Part shown: one piece after another, positions 1 to 8,789 of the stretch | Layout of the letters: each line of letters starts with the position of its first letter | Position numbering within the stretch: position 1 is the stretch's first letter | From: Streptomyces roseoverticillatus | Lineage (GTDB): Bacteria; Actinomycetota; Actinomycetes; Streptomycetales; Streptomycetaceae | Direction: 5' to 3' | Length of the DNA: 64,000 nt | NCBI RefSeq assembly: GCF_000719265.1 | Contig: NZ_JOFL01000038.1 | Location: forward strand, 1-64,000 | Translations under genes and position numbers: made by a program | Notes under the pieces: model-generated | Databases searched by the model: none | Seen by the model: only the letters and a program-made list of their open reading frames with translations | What the model was told of the DNA's origin: nothing

Positions 1-498
1 GTCAAGGCCCTGGGCGTGGACGCCCCCGTCGAGGCCAGGGGGCTGGACCCGGCGGGCGCCGTCGACCCGCCCCCGTACGACCGGGCCGGCACCGTCGGCT
101 GGTACCGCCGCGGGCCGCGGCCCGGCGAACCCGGCGCCGCCGTCCTCGTCGGCCACGTCGACACCGACAACGCGCCCGCCGTCTTCTACGACCTCGGCAG
201 CCTCAAGCCCGGCGACACCGTCGCCGTCGGCCGCGCGGACGGCACCACCGCCGAGTTCACCGTCGAGGACGTCTCCGTCTTCACGAAGGAACGCTTCGAC
301 GCCGCCAAGGCCTACGGGCCGCGCGACGGAAAGCGCGCCGAGCTGCGCCTGATCACCTGCGGCGGCGACTTCGACCGCGCCAGGCGCTCGTACAGCGCGA
401 ACGTCGTCGTCTCCGCCTACCTGACCGGAGCGACCGGAGCGACCGGGCCCGACAGGCTGAACAGGCCGGGCGGAATGGCCGGATCCGCGCGGAGATGA
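1..498 (+). CDS. Class F sortase, C-terminal part (5' end outside window)
   Basis: The open frame runs in from the left edge and stops at 496-498. What is visible is the catalytic half of a sortase-like transpeptidase. It has the conserved His in GHVDT, the Cys in LITCGGDF and the downstream Arg in RRSYSANVVVSAY, in the usual order H-C-R. Class F sortases are membrane-anchored extracytoplasmic enzymes common in actinobacteria; many stand alone without a dedicated substrate, and no LPXTG protein is seen next to this one. The short Gly/Ala/Thr tail after the last beta strand is typical. The N-terminal membrane anchor is not in the window, so the true start cannot be given. Confidence 0.9.
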   Translation, partial: VKALGVDAPVEARGLDPAGAVDPPPYDRAGTVGWYRRGPRPGEPGAAVLVGHVDTDNAPAVFYDLGSLKPGDTVAVGRADGTTAEFTVEDVSVFTKERFDAAKAYGPRDGKRAELRLITCGGDFDRARRSYSANVVVSAYLTGATGATGPDRLNRPGGMAGSARR

Positions 499-648
499 GC
501 GTATGGGTGCTCCAACCGGGCGAATTGACTGCCCGTCATCCACAATCACACATGGTCCCGCTCTCAGGTGTGCCAGCATTGCAGGGACCGGTCATGTCCC
601 GTGGGGGCGTGGGGACACCCCTGCAGGAATGCACCCGAGGGGGAATGG

Positions 649-1698
649 ATGTACGGCAGTCACACCGGCCGTGCCCGCAGGGCGCGCGCGGCTCTGAGCA
701 CCGCCGGGGCCGCCGCCGGAGCGCTGATGCTGCTCACCGGCTGTTCCTCCTCCTCGTCCTCCGCGACATCCCCCAAGGAAGCCCCGCCGCCGCAGGCCCC
801 CGCCCAGCAGCCCAAGGCCCGGGTGCCGTTCTGGGTCAACCCCGAGTCCACCGCGGCCAAGCGCGCCTCCGAGCTCCGCAAGGGCGGCCGGAGCGGCCAG
901 GCCCAGCTCCTCAGCAAGATCGCGGCACAGCCCGTCGCCGAGTGGATCGGCCCCGACGACCCCGAGGGGCAGACCCGGGGCTTCACCGAGGCCGCCGCCA
1001 AGGCCGACCGCATCGCCGTCCTCGTGCTCTACAACATCCCCCACCGCGACTGCGGCCAGTACTCGCAGGGCGGCGCCTCCGACGGCAACGCCTACCGCGG
1101 CTGGCTGGACGGCGCCGTCCGGGGCATCGGCAACCGCGGCGCGACGGTGATCCTGGAGCCCGACGCCGTGCCCCACGTCTCGGACGGCTGCACCCCCCAC
1201 CAGTACCACGAGGAGCGGTTCGCGCTCCTCAAGGAGGCCATGGGCCGCCTCAAGGCCCTCCCGCACACCAAGGTCTACCTCGACGCGGGCAACCCCAGCT
1301 GGGTCAATCCGCCCGACCGGATGGCGGATCCGCTGCGCCGGGCCGGCATCGACCAGGCCGACGGCTTCGCGCTGAACGTCTCCAACTTCCAGACCACCAA
1401 GGCCAACAAGGACTACGGGCACCGGCTGTCCGGCCTGCTGGGCGGCAAGCACTTCGTCATCGACACCAGCCGCAACGGCAACGGCCCGCTGAACGCCCCC
1501 GATCACGAGAAGGCCTGGTGCAATCCCCAGGGCCGCGCGCTCGGCGCCCCTCCCACCACCCGCACCGGCGACTCCAAGGTCGACGCGTACCTGTGGGTCA
1601 AGCGCCCGGGCGAGTCCGACGGCACGTGCAAGGGCGGCCCGGGCGCCGGCAAGTGGTGGGAGACCTACGCGCTGGACCTGGCGCGGAACGCACACTGA
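649..1698 (+). CDS. Secreted GH6 (cellobiohydrolase/endoglucanase-type) lipoprotein
   Basis: Glycoside hydrolase family 6 enzyme of 349 aa, expected to cleave beta-1,4-glucan outside the cell. The ATG at 649 is chosen because a purine-rich RBS (CGAGGGGGA) lies just upstream. The N-terminus is basic, then hydrophobic, ending in a lipobox LLTGC followed by a Ser run and a Pro/Ala linker. GH6 hallmarks are ATVILEPDAVPH (catalytic Asp region), the NPSWVNPPDR segment and VIDTSRNGNGP. It faces the cslA-glxA operon tail to tail. In S. coelicolor/lividans a GH6 gene called cslZ lies beside cslA-glxA, so this is probably its counterpart, trimming the CslA-made glucan. Here the opposite orientation rules out a shared transcript. 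Confidence 0.9.
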   Translation: MYGSHTGRARRARAALSTAGAAAGALMLLTGCSSSSSSATSPKEAPPPQAPAQQPKARVPFWVNPESTAAKRASELRKGGRSGQAQLLSKIAAQPVAEWIGPDDPEGQTRGFTEAAAKADRIAVLVLYNIPHRDCGQYSQGGASDGNAYRGWLDGAVRGIGNRGATVILEPDAVPHVSDGCTPHQYHEERFALLKEAMGRLKALPHTKVYLDAGNPSWVNPPDRMADPLRRAGIDQADGFALNVSNFQTTKANKDYGHRLSGLLGGKHFVIDTSRNGNGPLNAPDHEKAWCNPQGRALGAPPTTRTGDSKVDAYLWVKRPGESDGTCKGGPGAGKWWETYALDLARNAH

Positions 1699-1866
1699 TC
1701 ACGGCGCCGGCGCGATGGTCCGTGCTCCGCCGGACCTCCGGCGCGAGAGCCCCTCGCCATTGCGGCGGCAATCTTCTTCCGCAGCAACGGCGAGGGACCA
1801 CCATGGTGCAGACCGGCGGTGCCGGCCTGTGCCGCAGGCGCCGGACCTGTGCCCCGCCGGCAGGCG

Positions 1867-3822
1867 CTACGGCTTCGCCACGGGCACCTTCACCCACACC
1901 GCCGGTGAGGGCACGCCCCGGCCGTCGATGACGTTGAGCATGTACCACCCGGGGGGCACCAGCGACGGGTCCTTCGGCAGCGTGACTGTGAGCCCCTCCG
2001 CCGACCGGCTGAACTCCAGGGCGATCGACCGCTGTTCCACGTTGGTGACGTGCGTGAACGCCCCCGGCCTGATGAGGCGCGCCTTGGTGATGTCCTGCGG
2101 GCGGTCCGTGCGGTACGTGGCCGTGCCACCCAGCTCCACCGTCCGCGGACCGGTGTCCTTCAGCTCGGGCCGCCCCTTCTGGTAGAGGTACGGCGGCGTG
2201 TAGAGGTCGATCTGCTGCTGGAAGACGCCCGGCTTGGTGTTGGCCCTGTCGCCGAAGAGCGAGTCGGAGCCGAAGGTCATCACCCGGCCGTCGGGCAGCA
2301 GCAGCGCCCCCGAGTGGTAGTTGCGGCCCACCAGCGGATCGGCCACCGCGTGCCGGCTGTTGTCCGCCGGGTCGTAGATCTCGGCCTTGAGGACGTTGGA
2401 GTCGCTGCGGCCGCGGTAGTCGCCCGAGCCGTTGGTGGTCAGCACCGTGTCGTCAGGGAGGATGACGCTGCTGGGATAGCGGGCCTTGGCGTAGAGGTCG
2501 GGCCCGTCGCGGAAGCGCGGCCGGTCGGCGTGCAGGTCGACGATGCGGGTCTTGGCCGTCGCCTTCCCGTCCTCGCCGACCCCGCCGCCGCCGAGGACCA
2601 TGTACCGCTGGTCCTGGGCGGGGGGCAGCAGGACGGACATCGAGGTCTCCAGGACGTCCGGGTCGCTCATGCCGGGCACTTCGGTGAACTCGTTGCTCGA
2701 CAGGTCCCACAGGCCGGGCACGCGGCCCTTGTCCGCCGGGCCGTAGCCCGCGTTGGAGCCGGTGTAGAAGATCCGGCCCTTGTCGGTGAGGAAAAGGGCG
2801 GGATACGTCGGGAAGAAGCGCTCCTTGGACAGGTAGGTCCACTTCTTGGTCTTCGGGTCGTAGACCTCGTTCTTCCCCGGGACGACCTGGCCGATCTCGT
2901 CGAGGCCGGAGACCGAGAGGACCCTGCCGTCCTGCAGGGTGGTCAGGGTCGGATACCAGCGGGCCTCGTTCATCGGGTCGACCGTGACGTAGCGCTCGGC
3001 GACCGGGTCGAACTCGAAGGAGTCCTTGATGCCCTGGAAGTCCTTCTTGTCGAAGGAGAGTTTGTTGGCGATGCCGTAGACGTTCTGGGCGTCCTTGCCG
3101 GAGAGGCCGTCGACCCGGTAGTTGTCGGTGAGGCCGGTCTCGAACTCGTGCCCCTTCTGCAGCGCCTCCACATAGACGCGGGCGGTGGAGACCGTGACGG
3201 TGACCTTGCGGGTGTCCTTGTTCTGCTCCTTCTTGGCGCGGGGGACGAGCACCGCGTCCTTCGCCTCGAAGGTCTTGCCGTTCTTGCGGCCGGTGAAGCG
3301 GGTGCCCGCGGGCAGCGTCATCGGCTTGTCAGGGTCCTCGTTGTGCACCACCATCAGGCCGCCGGCCTTGGTGACGTCGCCGTCCAGCTTCTCGTACCGC
3401 TGGGTGCCGCCGGCCACCAGGAGGCGGCCGTCGGGTAGTTGGGTGTGGCCCGCGCAGAAGAGGTCCTTCGGGGTGGGGATGTCCTTGTACGTGTTCTCCA
3501 CCGGGTCCCACAGGACCGTGCGGAAGGTCTTCGCGCGGAAATTGGCGGCGTTGTTGCCGGAGCCGGCGACGAGGAGCACCTTCCCGGTGTGCAGCAGGGC
3601 CGCGTGGATCGTGTTGATCCGGTACTGCTCGGGGACGTCGACCACCGTCCAGTGGCCGTTGCGCTCCTTGTACTCCGGCTGATTGATCTTGTAGTCGTGG
3701 TACTGGAGGGAGGCGTAGCCCCAGATGGCCGGCCCGTTCATGCCCGCCAGGGCGAGCACCACCGCCGACCCCACCGCGAAGCGGCGGGTGCGGCGGCTGA
3801 CACGGTAGCGCCGGAAGTTCAT
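1867..3822 (-). CDS. glxA: GlxA-type radical copper oxidase (galactose oxidase-like)
   Basis: A 651-aa secreted or tethered oxidase with an uncleaved-looking N-terminal signal anchor (about residues 14-37). Kelch/galactose-oxidase repeats follow, then a C-terminal Ig-like DUF1929 domain. The Cys of LFCAGH (residue 123) and the Tyr-His of GRNYHSG (about residue 380) match the Tyr-Cys cofactor and copper ligand. FTHVTNVEQRS near the C-terminus supplies another His ligand. In Streptomyces GlxA works with CslA to deposit a beta-glucan at hyphal tips and is needed for normal morphogenesis. The ATG at 3822 overlaps the cslA stop in an ATGA, so the two are translationally coupled; GGAGG lies 7 bases upstream. 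Length fits the family (about 645 aa). Confidence 0.96.
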   Translation of the reverse strand: MNFRRYRVSRRTRRFAVGSAVVLALAGMNGPAIWGYASLQYHDYKINQPEYKERNGHWTVVDVPEQYRINTIHAALLHTGKVLLVAGSGNNAANFRAKTFRTVLWDPVENTYKDIPTPKDLFCAGHTQLPDGRLLVAGGTQRYEKLDGDVTKAGGLMVVHNEDPDKPMTLPAGTRFTGRKNGKTFEAKDAVLVPRAKKEQNKDTRKVTVTVSTARVYVEALQKGHEFETGLTDNYRVDGLSGKDAQNVYGIANKLSFDKKDFQGIKDSFEFDPVAERYVTVDPMNEARWYPTLTTLQDGRVLSVSGLDEIGQVVPGKNEVYDPKTKKWTYLSKERFFPTYPALFLTDKGRIFYTGSNAGYGPADKGRVPGLWDLSSNEFTEVPGMSDPDVLETSMSVLLPPAQDQRYMVLGGGGVGEDGKATAKTRIVDLHADRPRFRDGPDLYAKARYPSSVILPDDTVLTTNGSGDYRGRSDSNVLKAEIYDPADNSRHAVADPLVGRNYHSGALLLPDGRVMTFGSDSLFGDRANTKPGVFQQQIDLYTPPYLYQKGRPELKDTGPRTVELGGTATYRTDRPQDITKARLIRPGAFTHVTNVEQRSIALEFSRSAEGLTVTLPKDPSLVPPGWYMLNVIDGRGVPSPAVWVKVPVAKP

Positions 3823-5663
3823 CGGGTGGCCTCCACGGCTCTCTTGGCGCGATGCGCGGTCCACCACCACGCGACGATCGGCGCGACGGTGATCGCGAGG
3901 GCCAGCGACGCCCATGTGCGCATCGCGACGTGCGTGTGGCCGAGCCAGAAGGAGGCCACCAGCGAGCCGCCGAAGACCGCCAGGAAGAACAGGTGGATGC
4001 GGAAGGTCCCGAAGAGGGTGTCGGGGCTGGCGGAATCGCCCTTGGGAGTGACCACGAAGCGGCTCTTGCGGCGCAGCACGGCGTCCATCAGCGAGCGGGC
4101 GTAGACCGGGGCGGAGAGCGCGGACATCACCATGCCGGCCAGCCCGCCCGAGCCCTCGGGCTCGTGCGGCGAGACATTGTGCCGGCGGTTCCAGATGTAG
4201 AGCCCGATCTGCAGGGCGGCCGCATCGCTGTAGAGCATCATCCAGACCTCGGAATTGATCTGGATTCCGGAGGCGCCGAGACCGAGGAAGAGGGCGCAGC
4301 TGAGCGCGCCGAGCATCCAGTTGAGTGCGGTCATCGGATAATAGATGACCAGCAGGCTGTAATTGAGGAATTTCCCCGGGGAGAGCGACCAGGGGCCTTT
4401 CCAGAACTGCTTGAGAATGGTCTCGTAGGTGCCGCGGGACCAGCGCAGCTGCTGGGTGAAGAAGTCCGTCCAGGCATTGGGGCCCTCGCCGACCGCGAGG
4501 ACGTCCGGGGTGTAGACCGAGCGCCACTTCCGGCCGGTCGCGGGGTTGCGGTGGCGGTGCAGTTCGAAGCCGGTGGCCATGTCCTCCGTGATCGAGTCGT
4601 AGAGGCCGCCGATTCCCTTCAGAGCGCTGATGCGGACGGCATTGTTGGTGCCGACGAACATGGGTGCGCCGTAGCGGTTTCCGGCGCGTTGGATCAGGGC
4701 GTGGAAAAGGAACTGCTGGCTTTCTGCGGCCTTGGTCACGGCCGCATCGTAGTTCCCGTAGACCTGAGGACCAACGACAAACGCGATATCGGGGTCGCGG
4801 AAGTACCCGAGCATGCGTTCCAGGAAGTTGGGCAGTGGGACGTGGTCGGTGTCGACCGAGGCGAAGAAGTCGTACGCGTCGCCGTGGGCGTCCAGCCAGG
4901 AGTTGTAGTTCCCGTGCTTCGTCTTCGCGCGGAACGCGCCCTTCGGCCGATTCCACTTCTCGACGCCCTTGCGGGAGAAGTGGCGTACGCCGAGCCGCCG
5001 GCAGACGGCCTTGACGGCGGGGTCGTCGCCCTCGTCGAGCAGCCAGACGTCGAGCGGGCCGCGGTGGCGCAGCCGGACCGCCGCCTCCAGCGTCCGCGTG
5101 ACCATGTCGAGCGGCTCCTTGCCGGGCACGAACGAGGTCAGGAAGGCGACCTTGGTGCCGGTCTCGGGCACGACCGGGACGGGGTCGCGCGCGACGAGGG
5201 TGGCGTGGGCGTTCGAGGCGACGTTCATCGTGCGGAAGAGCTCGATGAGGCCGATCGACACCAGCATCACCGCATCCAGCACCCGCATCAGCGGGGTGGC
5301 GTGGTCGCGCTGCGTCCAGTGCGCGGGCTGCATCAGCCAGATCAGCAGGCCGAGCGAGACGACGGGGGCGGCGCCGAGGAGGGCCGCGCCGAGGACGCGG
5401 TGCGTCTCCTCGGCGAGCAGGCTGCGGTAGCGCACCCGGTACGGGCGGTCCGGGTCGGGCTGGGTGAGCGGGCCGGCCAGCCGGCTGTAGTGCTCGTAGT
5501 CGAACCGGGGCCGGGCTCTCGGCGGGCGCGAGGGCGGGACCCCGACGGGCCCGTCATGGCCCGGTTGCTGCGGGATTGTTCCCTGGTGGACGGATGTGCG
5601 TGGTCTGGCCGCCGCCCTCGGGTCGTGAAGCTGCCGCCGGGCGTCGGCAGGAGTGGACGTCAT
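3819..5663 (-). CDS. cslA: CslA cellulose-synthase-like glycosyltransferase 2
   Basis: A 614-aa processive membrane GT2 enzyme. After a disordered 50-residue N-terminus come two TM segments, then the catalytic domain with LLDEGDD, SVDTDHV (DxD), ITEDMATG (TED base) and QQLRWSRGT (QxxRW). Further C-terminal TM helices follow. These are all the residues needed for beta-glucan polymerisation from UDP-sugar. No PilZ domain is visible, unlike c-di-GMP-activated BcsA. The ATG at 5663 has a GGGGGG stretch 7-12 bases upstream. It overlaps glxA by 4 bp. The family acts at hyphal tips with GlxA and the polarisome. Confidence 0.96.
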   Translation of the reverse strand: MTSTPADARRQLHDPRAAARPRTSVHQGTIPQQPGHDGPVGVPPSRPPRARPRFDYEHYSRLAGPLTQPDPDRPYRVRYRSLLAEETHRVLGAALLGAAPVVSLGLLIWLMQPAHWTQRDHATPLMRVLDAVMLVSIGLIELFRTMNVASNAHATLVARDPVPVVPETGTKVAFLTSFVPGKEPLDMVTRTLEAAVRLRHRGPLDVWLLDEGDDPAVKAVCRRLGVRHFSRKGVEKWNRPKGAFRAKTKHGNYNSWLDAHGDAYDFFASVDTDHVPLPNFLERMLGYFRDPDIAFVVGPQVYGNYDAAVTKAAESQQFLFHALIQRAGNRYGAPMFVGTNNAVRISALKGIGGLYDSITEDMATGFELHRHRNPATGRKWRSVYTPDVLAVGEGPNAWTDFFTQQLRWSRGTYETILKQFWKGPWSLSPGKFLNYSLLVIYYPMTALNWMLGALSCALFLGLGASGIQINSEVWMMLYSDAAALQIGLYIWNRRHNVSPHEPEGSGGLAGMVMSALSAPVYARSLMDAVLRRKSRFVVTPKGDSASPDTLFGTFRIHLFFLAVFGGSLVASFWLGHTHVAMRTWASLALAITVAPIVAWWWTAHRAKRAVEATR

Positions 5664-5926
5664 GTGTCATTTCCCCCCGCACGCATGCTGACTGCGTGTG
5701 TCAGATCGCGGGTCTCGTCCGGCCCCCCACGGCCGCACGGACCCCAAGAGCACCGGCCCCCCCGGCGCCACCCAACTCAACTCAATGGTCACTCAGTGAT
5801 GTTGGGTCATCGCTGTCCGTTCAGGATCTCGGACGCCGGACCATGATCGCAAGGGTGAAACAAGGTGTTTACCGGGCAAAGTGGTGCGACCTGCCGTGAT
5901 GAGGCATGTCATTGACCGGAAAATGA
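5664..5926. other. cslA upstream region
   Basis: No gene is seen between cslA and the tRNA-Lys terminator. The stretch is locally less GC-rich than its surroundings around 5780-5930 and presumably carries the cslA promoter, but I cannot place -35/-10 boxes with confidence. Confidence 0.4.
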
Positions 5927-5961
5927 CTCAAGGCTCCTCACCGATGGTGAGGAGCCTTGAG
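5927..5961 (-). terminator. Rho-independent terminator of tRNA-Lys
   Basis: Perfect 16-bp inverted repeat (CTCAAGGCTCCTCACC at 5927-5942, its complement at 5946-5961) with a 3-nt loop. It lies immediately downstream of the minus-strand tRNA and is followed on that strand by a short T-rich run. Confidence 0.9.
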
Positions 5962-5967
5962 ATTCGC

Positions 5968-6052
5968 GTGCGCCGCCAGGGACTCGAACCCCGGACCCGC
6001 TGATTAAGAGTCAGCTGCTCTAACCAACTGAGCTAGCGGCGCCTGCTGACAG
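5968..6052. repeat. 85-bp direct repeat, copy 1 (contains tRNA-Lys)
   Basis: Identical base for base to 10783-10867. It extends 1 bp past the tRNA 3' end and 10 bp past the 5' end, so the identity is slightly longer than the tRNA itself. Confidence 0.9.
5969..6042 (-). tRNA. tRNA-Lys (anticodon CTT)
   Basis: Folds as a complete cloverleaf on the minus strand. The acceptor is GCGCCGC/GCGGCGC with discriminator A, and the anticodon loop CTCTTAA gives CTT. The T arm is CGGGG-TTCGAGT-CCCTG with one G-U pair. CCA is not encoded. It is identical to the copy at 10784. Confidence 0.97.
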
Positions 6053-6208
6053 GGAAAACTCTACCCGATCCCCGGGGGTGCTTCCGACCACCTTGCCCGT
6101 CACCTGCCCGGACGCCCCGGCGTGCGGGCCTTCCGGACCGCTGAGAGGCTGTGCCCGGGTACTGGCAGGACCGCCGGGGCCGGGGGCCCGGGGAAAGGTG
6201 CAGCGGGC

Positions 6209-6718
6209 GTGGTGCGTATACGCGGCGCGGTCGTGGCGGCCGTGTGGGCGGTCGTGCTGGCCGGGCCCGGCGCGAGCCCGGCGACGGCCGCACCCGCCCC
6301 CGCGCCCGGCCGCGGCGGCCTGCGAGCGGCCCTCCCGGCGGCCCGGCCCCTCGGTGACCGTCTGGAACCGGCCATCCTCTACGCCATGGCCCATCTGGGC
6401 GACCCCTTCGCCATCGGCGGCGACGGCCCCCGCAGCTGGGACTGCTCCGGGCTCGTCCAGCAGGCCTACCGTCGCGCGGGCGTACGGCTTCCGCGCATCG
6501 CCGCCGACCAGTACCGCGCGACGAAGCACATCGCGCGGCGCTCGCTGCACCGCGGCGACCTCGTCTTCTGGTCCCGCAACGGGCGGGCGTCCGGCGTCCA
6601 CCACGTGGCGGTCTACCTGGGCGGCGAACGCTACGTCGAGGCGCCGCGCCCCGGCTTCAAGGTCCGCGTCTCGACCTTCTCCCGCTACCGGCCGAACCTC
6701 TACGGGCGCGTGCGCTGA
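6209..6718 (+). CDS. Secreted NlpC/P60 cell-wall hydrolase
   Basis: A 169-aa protein with a cleavable signal sequence (basic VRIR, hydrophobic stretch, Ala-rich cleavage region) and a single NlpC/P60 domain. The catalytic Cys is in SWDCSGLVQQAY (about residue 79) and the catalytic His in HHVAVYLGG (about residue 132). The family cleaves D-Glu/mDAP peptide bonds in peptidoglycan stems. Tandem GTG codons at 6209 and 6212 are both possible starts; AAAGG lies about 10 bases before the first. No SH3 or LysM wall-binding domain is present. It is divergent from the tRNA-Lys. Confidence 0.88.
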   Translation: MVRIRGAVVAAVWAVVLAGPGASPATAAPAPAPGRGGLRAALPAARPLGDRLEPAILYAMAHLGDPFAIGGDGPRSWDCSGLVQQAYRRAGVRLPRIAADQYRATKHIARRSLHRGDLVFWSRNGRASGVHHVAVYLGGERYVEAPRPGFKVRVSTFSRYRPNLYGRVR

Positions 6719-6913
6719 GCCTGCCGGCGGCCGCGGGTCGCTGGGCTCCTAGGGACACCTGACGAACTGCGTCAAGAGCGCCTCCTTGAACGGCGAATGA
6801 CCGGAGGCCGGGACGCGGCCTCCGCGCGGGCATGGGCGCAGGCCGGCGGCGGTCCCGGTGGGCAGGAGATGAAGGCGCCCCGTACGGGACGCGGCCGGAT
6901 CGTTGCATCCGTT

Positions 6914-6923
6914 GGCCTAGACA
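6914..6923. promoter_or_regulatory. Degenerate second DasR-like core
   Basis: GGCCTAGACA matches 8 of 10 bases of the palindromic core GGTCTAGACC found 40 bp downstream, about four helical turns away. It may be a weak second site or chance. Confidence 0.35.
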
Positions 6924-6950
6924 TGTCAAACGGCTGGTACTAGCCTCCGC

Positions 6951-6966
6951 CTTGGTCTAGACCGCA
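6951..6966. promoter_or_regulatory. DasR-responsive element (dre) upstream of the LPMO gene
   Basis: The sequence contains the perfect 10-bp palindrome GGTCTAGACC (6954-6963) and matches about 12 of 16 bases of the known dre consensus ACTGGTCTAGACCACT. It lies about 50 bp before the LPMO start codon. DasR is the GntR regulator of GlcNAc/chitin metabolism and is released by GlcN-6-P, so this predicts induction of the LPMO by chitin breakdown products. Confidence 0.75.
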
Positions 6967-7014
6967 TTTCACTCGGCTCACAGAACCCCCCACGTTCTCC
7001 GAGGAGTAAAAGGC

Positions 7015-7605
7015 ATGCGCAGAAAGATCAGTGCGGCGATCATCGGCCTCGGCATCGCCGGCACGTCCCTGTTCGCCACCGGCGGCGCGAGCGGCCACGG
7101 CTACACCGACACCCCCACCAGCCGCCAGGTGTACTGCGCCGACGGCACCGTCGAGGACTGCGGCGAGATCCAGTGGGAGCCGCAGAGCGTCGAGGGCTCC
7201 AAGGGCTTCCCGGCCCGCGGGCCCGCCGACGGCACGATCTGTGCCGGCGGCAACAGCCGCTTCGCGGAGCTCGACGATCCGCGGGGCGGGCAGTGGCCCG
7301 CCACGAAGGTCAGCCCGGGCCAGAGCTACACGTTCCGGTGGCGGCTCACCGCGCGCCACGCCACGACGGACTTCCGCTACTACCTCACCAAGCCCACCTA
7401 CGATCCGGGCCGGCCGCTCACCCGGGCCGACCTCGACCTCCAGCCGTTCCTGACCGTGCCCTACGGCGGCCGGGTGCCCGACGCCACCGTCTCCCACCAG
7501 GGCACGCTTCCCTCCGGCCGGACCGGCAAGCAGCTCGTCCTCGCGGTGTGGACCATCGCGGACACGGGCAACGCGTTCTACGCCTGCTCCGACGTCCAGT
7601 TCTGA
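7015..7605 (+). CDS. AA10 lytic polysaccharide monooxygenase (chitin-binding type)
   Basis: A 196-aa secreted copper enzyme. The signal peptide is predicted to be cut at GASG/HGYTD, leaving His28 as the mature N-terminal residue, as the copper His-brace requires. The second brace His is His115 in RLTARHATTDF. The axial aromatic position and final disulfide lie in NAFYACSDVQF. It is a single domain with no CBM. AA10 enzymes oxidatively cleave crystalline chitin or cellulose; the dre operator upstream favours chitin. GAGGAG lies 8 bases before the ATG. A strong hairpin follows the stop. Confidence 0.95.
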   Translation: MRRKISAAIIGLGIAGTSLFATGGASGHGYTDTPTSRQVYCADGTVEDCGEIQWEPQSVEGSKGFPARGPADGTICAGGNSRFAELDDPRGGQWPATKVSPGQSYTFRWRLTARHATTDFRYYLTKPTYDPGRPLTRADLDLQPFLTVPYGGRVPDATVSHQGTLPSGRTGKQLVLAVWTIADTGNAFYACSDVQF

Positions 7606-7672
7606 CGGCTTCGTCCGAAGGCCGCGCAGTTCTGGCCTTGCCCGAGGGCCGCGCCGGACGCCGGAGCCTCCC

Positions 7673-7705
7673 GGCGCCTCCCCGGCCCCACCCCGGGGAG
7701 GCGCC
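7673..7705 (+). terminator. Terminator after the LPMO gene
   Basis: Perfect 13-bp inverted repeat (GGCGCCTCCCCGG at 7673-7685, complement at 7693-7705) with a 7-nt loop, between the convergent LPMO and ccdA-like genes. It could serve both. The remaining bases of the 326-bp gap (7606-7931) show no other gene. Confidence 0.75.
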
Positions 7706-7931
7706 GCCCTTCCGGCCTACGGCCGCATTTCCGGCCGCGACGGCTCGGGCCGGTTCGGCGCCGCCGGTCACCTCCGGTGGGGGCGGATCGCCGTTGCGGC
7801 GGAGGAAGGGCCCAGGTCCCGCCCTTTCACCGCTTCTTCCTGCGGAAGGCGGCGCCGCGCGCTACTCCCGCCGCCGCGGCGCCCAGCCCCCGCCGGGGGT
7901 GACCGGCGGTGCCGAGCGCACCCCAGCTCCG

Positions 7932-8780
7932 CTACTCGCTGTCGGTGTCCGCCGACTCGTCCCGGTTCTCCGCCCGAAGGGCGAACCGCGCCAAGGCCCC
8001 CGCGACCACCAGCGCCACCCCCGCCAGCAGGGCGTAGTCCGGGACGGCGTTGCCCACCCGGGAGGCCAGTTCCTCCAGGCGGAACTCCTGGTCGGCGTCC
8101 AGGAGCCCGGGCAGCCCCGTGGTCCCGTCGTAGGCGAGGAAGAGCACCCCGATGCCGATGAAGAACAGCCCCGAGACCAGCGACGTCGTGTGCAGCCGCA
8201 GCCGGCCGAGCCGCAGCTCCCGCCCGCGCAGCCACCGCCGGCCGCCGAGCTTGAAGCGGTCCCAGAAGACCGCGAGGACGAACAGCGGCAGCGCCATGCC
8301 GAGGGCGTAGACGGCGAGCATGGAGCCGCCGTAGACGGGGTTGCCGTTGACGGCCGTCACGGTGAGGACCGCGCCGAGGATCGGCCCGGCGCAGAACCCG
8401 GCCAGCCCGTACACGCAGCCCAGCAGGAACGTCGACGCGGCCGAGCGCGGCGTGATCCGCCCGGCCGCCGCCTGGGCCTTCTTCGAGGCGAAGCCGAGGC
8501 CCAGGATCTGGGCGGCGCCCATGGCGATCACGATCCAGCCGCCGGTGGTCACCAGCAGCTCGCGGTGGCCGTTGAAGAGCCGGCTGGCCGCGGTGGAGGC
8601 CACGCCGAGCGGGACGAGCGTGGTCGCGAGGCCCACGTAGAAGACGCCGGTGCGGGCGAGCAGTCGGCCGGGGCTCGCGAGGGAGTACGCGAAGAAGGCC
8701 GGCAGCAGCAGCGCGCTGCACGGGCTGACCAGGGCGAGGGCGCCGCCGAGGAACGCGGCGAGGTAGCCGATGTCGGTCAT
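7932..8780 (-). CDS. ccdA: CcdA-type thiol-disulfide transport membrane protein
   Basis: A 282-aa polytopic membrane protein of the CcdA/DsbD transmembrane family, which carries electrons from cytoplasmic thioredoxin across the membrane. The two redox half-motifs are visible: SPCSALLLPAF near the N-terminus and GFCAGPILG in the fourth helix. Six or more hydrophobic segments precede an acidic cytoplasmic tail. It lies 9 bp downstream of a DsbA-like gene on the same strand, so the pair probably forms an extracytoplasmic thiol relay with CcdA keeping the partner reduced. No cytochrome c maturation genes (resB/resC) are adjacent. Confidence 0.88.
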   Translation of the reverse strand: MTDIGYLAAFLGGALALVSPCSALLLPAFFAYSLASPGRLLARTGVFYVGLATTLVPLGVASTAASRLFNGHRELLVTTGGWIVIAMGAAQILGLGFASKKAQAAAGRITPRSAASTFLLGCVYGLAGFCAGPILGAVLTVTAVNGNPVYGGSMLAVYALGMALPLFVLAVFWDRFKLGGRRWLRGRELRLGRLRLHTTSLVSGLFFIGIGVLFLAYDGTTGLPGLLDADQEFRLEELASRVGNAVPDYALLAGVALVVAGALARFALRAENRDESADTDSE

Positions 8781-8789
8781 GCCGGCCCC

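Noticed and set aside
592..1695. 367-codon minus-strand frame opposite the GH6 gene
   Set aside because: Gly/Val/Ala-rich shadow caused by codon bias; no motifs. The GH6 frame has catalytic motifs, signal peptide and RBS.
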